Shown piece by piece: positions 7,475 through 10,307 of a stretch of DNA of 10,307 bases; the first letter of the stretch is position 1; every line of letters starts with the position of its first letter. The notes beneath the pieces were generated by a model that saw only the letters and a list, made by a program, of their open reading frames with translations, ran no database searches and was not told the DNA's origin. This stretch comes from JBBIJR01 sp037445875 (GTDB lineage Bacteria; CLD3; SB21), in the NCBI GenBank assembly GCA_037445875.1, contig JBBIJR010000106.1, positions 1 through 10,307 on the forward strand, read 5' to 3'. The position numbers and the translations under genes were made by a program.

Positions 7475-7503
7475 ATAGTACTAAACCGGGGTCCGAAAAT
7501 CAA
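7475..7503 (-). promoter_or_regulatory. Putative sigma70-type promoter for BFN-lptF/G-rlmB
   Basis: On the minus strand TTGATT (7503-7498), a 17-base spacer and TACTAT (7480-7475) match the consensus at 4 of 6 positions each. It lies in the widest gap of the minus-strand cluster and would give a leader of about 40 bases before the ATG at 7429. The match is moderate and could be chance. Confidence 0.4.
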
Positions 7504-7511
7504 ACGATTTT
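7496..7511 (-). repeat. Small A/T-rich inverted repeat at the end of the unknown gene
   Basis: AAAATC (7496-7501) and GATTTT (7506-7511) form a 6-bp inverted repeat with a 4-base loop, directly next to the stop codon (7514-7512) of the upstream minus-strand gene. It overlaps the -35 box of the putative promoter. The stem has only one G-C pair, so it is a poor terminator; an operator half-site arrangement is an alternative. Confidence 0.35.
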
Positions 7512-8162
7512 TCAGCTCGTCGGCGTGTCGGCCTGCTTGTTCCTGGGAATAAACATCTTCGGTTTCTTCACAGGAGCGGTTTCGGTCGGACTTTCGTGGG
7601 CGATCGAGTCGGTCTTGGGCGCCGGCGCGAAGCTCTTGGGGACTTTCTTGGCTTCCGTGGCCTGCTCGGCCTCGACGGGCTTGGGCTCCCACTGGTAAGC
7701 ATTTCCCGTGACACTCCATCCGAAATGGAATCGGGGGTCGGAGTGGAGCAAGCGCCCGTCGGCGTCGGTCGCCGGGAATTGCTTCCACTCGCCCGGCTGC
7801 CACTGCGTGTACACCCTGGTCCCCAGCTCCGGTCCGGTGCTTGCTTCGTCTATAAAGCGCATGCGTACCTGACATTCTTGTCCGCTGCGTTTGAGTGTGC
7901 CGTAGAACCACGCCCCCTGGGCAAAGGGGTGACGAACGCGGCCTTCGGCGTCGGAAATCCAAAGGATACCCTCGCCGCGTTCAGCCCGGAAGATCAACTC
8001 TTTGACCGGTCCGCCACCGGCAACGTGGTTTCCCGACTCCGTGACGGCTACAAACTCCAACCATGCGCCCAACCCGCAGCTTGCAGGATTGAAGAAGGAG
8101 AATCTCCGTGCCTGGCCCTGCGTATCTTTCAGAATCCGCTTGTTCCATATTTCTGTCGACAT
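7512..8162 (-). CDS. Unrecognised tryptophan-rich protein with disordered Pro/Lys/Glu tail
   Basis: I do not recognise this 216-residue protein. It is coding by its Shine-Dalgarno (AAGGAG, 8174-8169, six bases before the ATG and overlapping the mqnA stop) and by tight packing, with an 11-base gap. Residues 1-160 look like a compact, mostly beta domain with eight Trp residues (6, 34, 68, 85, 121, 126, 148, 158) and segments such as LGAWLEFVAV and FHFGWSVTGNAYQWEP. Residues 161-216 are low-complexity, rich in Pro, Ala, Lys, Glu and Thr, and contain two copies of a PKxFxPxxK motif (175-183 and 201-209). There is no signal peptide or membrane helix, so it is probably cytoplasmic. It is likely co-transcribed with mqnA, but a menaquinone role is not implied by the sequence. 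Confidence 0.75.
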   Translation of the reverse strand: MSTEIWNKRILKDTQGQARRFSFFNPASCGLGAWLEFVAVTESGNHVAGGGPVKELIFRAERGEGILWISDAEGRVRHPFAQGAWFYGTLKRSGQECQVRMRFIDEASTGPELGTRVYTQWQPGEWKQFPATDADGRLLHSDPRFHFGWSVTGNAYQWEPKPVEAEQATEAKKVPKSFAPAPKTDSIAHESPTETAPVKKPKMFIPRNKQADTPTS

Positions 8163-8173
8163 CGTGTGCTCCT

Positions 8174-9010
8174 TCAGTTCAGCGCCGTTTCCAGCTGCGG
8201 ATAAAACATCAGTTCGGGGATTTCGTCGATGAGCCCGTAGTAGTAGCAGTACGTTAGAAACTCCCTCAATCCATCCAACTCTTCGCCACCGAGATAGTAC
8301 TGAATGCCTTCCCGAAGATATGAGGAGTAGTAATCGGCGGGGTGTCCGCCAGCGTTACAACACTGTTGCGCGATCTCGTCGACGTGCTGCAGCCCGAGAT
8401 CTCTTGACCGCTGGAGCATCTCGACGTCTGCGGTCGTGAGTGCATCTTCCCGTCCTGCCCAGAACGAATAGACAAAGGGGAGGTTATCCGTGAGATCCCG
8501 CCACTCCTCTCCAAGATCGAGACGATTGTCCATCCGGTCGCACAACTCGAGCGCCCGGTCGCCGATGATGAGCGCCGCATCGGCCGAGGCCAGCATGCGA
8601 TCCACGTCCGGTTCCATGAGTATCAATTCGGGTACGGTATCGTATTTTTCGCCGAGGATGATGCGCATCAGCGCCACGGACGTCCTGCTGCCGGAATCGA
8701 CAGCGACGGTTTGGATCCGGTCCAGGCCCCCGTTGAAAAAGAGTTCCACACTGCGGACCGGCCCGCGCGATGCGATGGCAATGCCCGGTACAATTCTCAA
8801 CGGTACTTCCCGGCGGATGCGAGAGTATTCTATGGATGGGATCAGGGCCACATCGGCGTGGGCTTCGGCGAGCCGGCCGGCACAAACGGAAGGAACCGCA
8901 TACGTGAGATCGAATCGATGGGGGAAGCAGCGGTGTTTCAAGCCGTAAACGATCGGGAGCGTATTTAAATACTCGACGGCGCAGGCACGGATCAGGCTGG
9001 AACCGGTCAT
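8174..9010 (-). CDS. mqnA: Chorismate dehydratase MqnA (futalosine menaquinone pathway)
   Basis: MqnA dehydrates chorismate to 3-[(1-carboxyvinyl)oxy]benzoate, the first step of menaquinone synthesis through futalosine. The 278-residue protein has the periplasmic-binding-protein-like fold of the family and its conserved segments: YLNTLP (14-19), ADVALIPSIEY (52-62), DSGSRTSVALMRIIL (105-119), ALIIGDRAL (146-154), DLGEEW (165-170) and LPFVYSFWAGR (177-187). The length is typical and there is no signal peptide, as expected for a cytoplasmic enzyme. The start at 9010 is supported by GAGGGAA, which overlaps the stop of the preceding gene, 12 bases away. The other futalosine genes (mqnB-mqnE) are not in the window. 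Its presence implies a menaquinone-based respiratory chain and absence of, or redundancy with, the classical men pathway. Confidence 0.92.
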   Translation of the reverse strand: MTGSSLIRACAVEYLNTLPIVYGLKHRCFPHRFDLTYAVPSVCAGRLAEAHADVALIPSIEYSRIRREVPLRIVPGIAIASRGPVRSVELFFNGGLDRIQTVAVDSGSRTSVALMRIILGEKYDTVPELILMEPDVDRMLASADAALIIGDRALELCDRMDNRLDLGEEWRDLTDNLPFVYSFWAGREDALTTADVEMLQRSRDLGLQHVDEIAQQCCNAGGHPADYYSSYLREGIQYYLGGEELDGLREFLTYCYYYGLIDEIPELMFYPQLETALN

Positions 9011-9022
9011 GACGAAGTTCCC

Positions 9023-9322
9023 TCAACGCTCGTCTTCGGGCTCTTCTTCGTTGTTCTCGTCATCCACATCGTCGTCTTCGGACAGTTCCATCGCCGGCAA
9101 TTCGATCGCTTTTACCACCTCAAGGGCTTCGTCATACTTCTCGCGCGGCACCAGAATCTTGATCTCGGACAGGTCTCCGACCCACACCACGTTCACATGG
9201 TCTTTTTGCGAGAGGATCGTGTTTTCGATACCGGCCGACTGCAGCTGGTCGCTAATGATCTCGGCCTGGTGTTCGTAGTCCACCGTCTTCACGACCGCCC
9301 ATCCTTCGATCAGGTCGGGCAT
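9023..9322 (-). CDS. DUF2007-type small protein with acidic tail
   Basis: The 99-residue protein opens with GWAVVKTVDYEHQAEIISDQLQSAGIENTIL (as two pieces, residues 7-22 and 23-37), then VNVVWVGDLSEIKILVPREKYDEALEVV. This is the beta-alpha-beta pattern of DUF2007 'putative signal-transducing' proteins, a ferredoxin-like fold that looks like a small ligand- or protein-binding module. Residues 81-99 are almost entirely Asp, Glu and Asn. There is no signal peptide or membrane helix. It starts 3 bases after the stop of the TPR gene and ends 12 bases before mqnA, so it is surely translated from the same mRNA. AAAGGA lies about 10 bases before the ATG. The precise function is unknown for the family. 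Confidence 0.8.
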   Translation of the reverse strand: MPDLIEGWAVVKTVDYEHQAEIISDQLQSAGIENTILSQKDHVNVVWVGDLSEIKILVPREKYDEALEVVKAIELPAMELSEDDDVDDENNEEEPEDER

Positions 9323-9325
9323 GCC

Positions 9326-10186
9326 TCATCGTCCTTTCAAGTTCTTGACCCAGTATTCCGCCGAGTCGCGATACCGGCGGCTGGTCATGGAAGCTTCATA
9401 GTACCGAAGAGCTTCGGAGGTGTTCCCGGACTTCCGGTAAGCGTCTCCGAGTTCGAAGTTGAGCGCGGCGGTGATTTCGCCTTCGCGGGATACTTCGAGT
9501 CCTTTTTGGCCGGAGCGGATGGCCGCGCCGTAGTCGCCGGTTACATTATGACAGCCGGCGAGCTCCAGGTAGGCCTTGGCATTGGACGGGTTGGCCGCAA
9601 CGGCCGCTTCGAGGACCGGCACGGCGTCCTTGACCTTGCCGATTCCGTCCTTGAGGACCTTGCCTTTGAGATACAACATCTCGTCGGATCTTGGATCGTC
9701 CTTCAGATATACCTCGATCGTTTCCAGTGCCTCTTTGTATTTCTTGATGTCGATGTAGAGGTTCACTTTGTAGCTGGTGGCGGACAGTGACACCTCTTTT
9801 TCTCCGCCGGGTAGCGTAATGGCTTTATCGTAGTTGGCCAATGCGCTCTGGTAATCCCCGAGTTTCTTATAGGCGAGACCGAGGTTGGTGTACGCACGCT
9901 GGTACGAAGGATCCAGGCGGAGGGCTTCCTGGAATTCACGCACGGCAGCGGCGTAGTCACCCTGGCGGAAATAGTCGTTGCCGGCCTTGAAGCGCGCTTT
10001 CGCGCCTTTCTGGCTTCCCATAGCCTGGAGTTTCTCCTGATTCTGCTTCTCGATCTGCTCCTTCTGTTTCTTCCATTCCTCCAGCTTGCGCTGATATTCC
10101 TCTTCCTCCTTGCTCTTTTCCTGGGCCATCGCCGGGAGGGCCGTGGCAAGCGCAAGCATCATGATGAAACACCGCATAGGATTCAT
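9326..10186 (-). CDS. Periplasmic TPR-repeat protein
   Basis: The 286-residue protein has a clear Sec signal peptide (hydrophobic 5-19, LPAMA before a likely cut after residue 21), so it should be exported. No lipobox cysteine is present at the cleavage site. Residues 24-56 are highly charged and likely form a coiled coil (repeated Glu, Lys, Gln). TPR units follow at about 61-94 (GNDYFRQGDYAAAVREFQ), 95-128 (AYTNLGLAYKKLGDYQSAL), 138-167, 168-201, 202-235 and 239-272, ending with a short basic tail. TPR arrays bind protein partners; none can be named. The start is fixed by AGGAGA (10201-10196) nine bases before the ATG. It is the first gene of the minus-strand cluster and lies about 100 bases downstream of a tRNA gene. 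Confidence 0.88.
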   Translation of the reverse strand: MNPMRCFIMMLALATALPAMAQEKSKEEEEYQRKLEEWKKQKEQIEKQNQEKLQAMGSQKGAKARFKAGNDYFRQGDYAAAVREFQEALRLDPSYQRAYTNLGLAYKKLGDYQSALANYDKAITLPGGEKEVSLSATSYKVNLYIDIKKYKEALETIEVYLKDDPRSDEMLYLKGKVLKDGIGKVKDAVPVLEAAVAANPSNAKAYLELAGCHNVTGDYGAAIRSGQKGLEVSREGEITAALNFELGDAYRKSGNTSEALRYYEASMTSRRYRDSAEYWVKNLKGR

Positions 10187-10195
10187 GAGGTCAAA

Positions 10196-10239
10196 TCTCC
10201 TGTCTTGCGTTATAGTAAGGATCGTGCGACCGAAGTGAA
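10196..10239 (-). promoter_or_regulatory. Possible promoter and Shine-Dalgarno of the TPR-DUF2007-mqnA unit
   Basis: On the minus strand TTCACT (10239-10234) stands 16 bases before TACTAT (10217-10212) or 19 bases before the better -10 box TATAAC (10214-10209). Neither pairing is ideal. AGGAGA (10201-10196) is a good ribosome binding site for the ATG at 10186. Transcription could instead continue from the upstream tRNA. Confidence 0.35.
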
Positions 10240-10283
10240 GACCAGGCCGCGAGGCTGGCGCTGGTACAAGCAGAATACGGTTG

Positions 10284-10307
10284 TGCCGAAGGCGGGATTC
10301 GAACCCG
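10284..10307 (-). tRNA. 3' end of a tRNA, probably tRNA-Leu, cut by the window edge
   Basis: On the minus strand the window opens with CGGGTTCGAATCCCGCCTTCGGCA. This is the T arm (GGG-TTCGAAT-CCC with flanking pairs), the acceptor arm CTTCGGC and discriminator A. The matching 5' acceptor would be GCCGAAG, which is typical of bacterial tRNA-Leu genes. CCA is not encoded, since CAA follows. The anticodon lies outside the window, so the identity is a likely guess only. Confidence 0.8.

Noticed and set aside
7496..7511. The AAAATC/GATTTT hairpin as an intrinsic terminator of the mqnA unit
   Set aside because: The stem has a single G-C pair and only a short T-run, so it would be too weak. It is listed as an inverted repeat only.
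10242..10258. Hairpin CCAGGCC-GCGA-GGCTGG as a terminator for the upstream tRNA
   Set aside because: The stem has a bulge and there is no U-run after it on the minus strand, so it is weak evidence for termination.
10284..10307. The tRNA end as a phage or island attachment site
   Set aside because: No integrase, direct repeat of the tRNA end, or foreign-looking genes are present; the neighbouring genes are housekeeping.

Overview
The window looks like chromosomal core sequence from a Gram-negative bacterium of mid-to-high G+C. Gram-negative character is shown by an outer-membrane beta-barrel with a C-terminal phenylalanine signature and by an LptF/LptG-type lipopolysaccharide permease. MqnA implies menaquinone synthesis through futalosine. 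A bifunctional nuclease carrying a C-terminal UVR helix, a DUF2007-type protein and a lengthened LptF/G fit a lineage in or near the Fibrobacterota-Chlorobi-Bacteroidota group. The tRNA-Glu promoter is of near-consensus sigma70 type and several genes have ordinary Shine-Dalgarno sites, which argues against a typical Bacteroidota member. The phylum is an inference and was not tested.

Left part, plus strand (2-4454): the 3' part of a large beta-barrel gene, a strong intrinsic terminator, a complete CHASE2-class III adenylate cyclase of about 800 residues, and a tRNA-Glu(CTC) with its own promoter and terminator. The cyclase has all catalytic residues and a periplasmic sensor, so it should make cAMP in response to an envelope signal. 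The barrel gene next to it may belong to the same surface-sensing module, but this is only suggested by adjacency.

Right part, minus strand (10186 down to 4487): seven tightly packed genes in the order TPR lipoprotein-like/periplasmic protein, DUF2007-type protein, mqnA, an unrecognised tryptophan-rich protein, bifunctional nuclease (BFN-UVR), LptF/LptG-family permease, and rlmB. Gaps are 3, 12, 11, 82 and 19 bases and then a 1-base overlap. The 82-base gap holds a plausible promoter, so there are probably two transcription units: TPR-DUF2007-mqnA-unknown, and BFN-lptF/G-rlmB. The minus-strand group converges on the tRNA-Glu gene. At the right edge the 3' end of another minus-strand tRNA, most likely tRNA-Leu, is cut by the window.

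There is no mobile element, CRISPR array, phage or defence island here, and no gene-free stretch longer than about 120 bases. I did not find a clearly new system. The best leads are the terminator placed just before the cyclase start, the barrel-cyclase pairing, the helical insertion in the LptF/G protein, and the unknown protein with a duplicated short motif in its tail.
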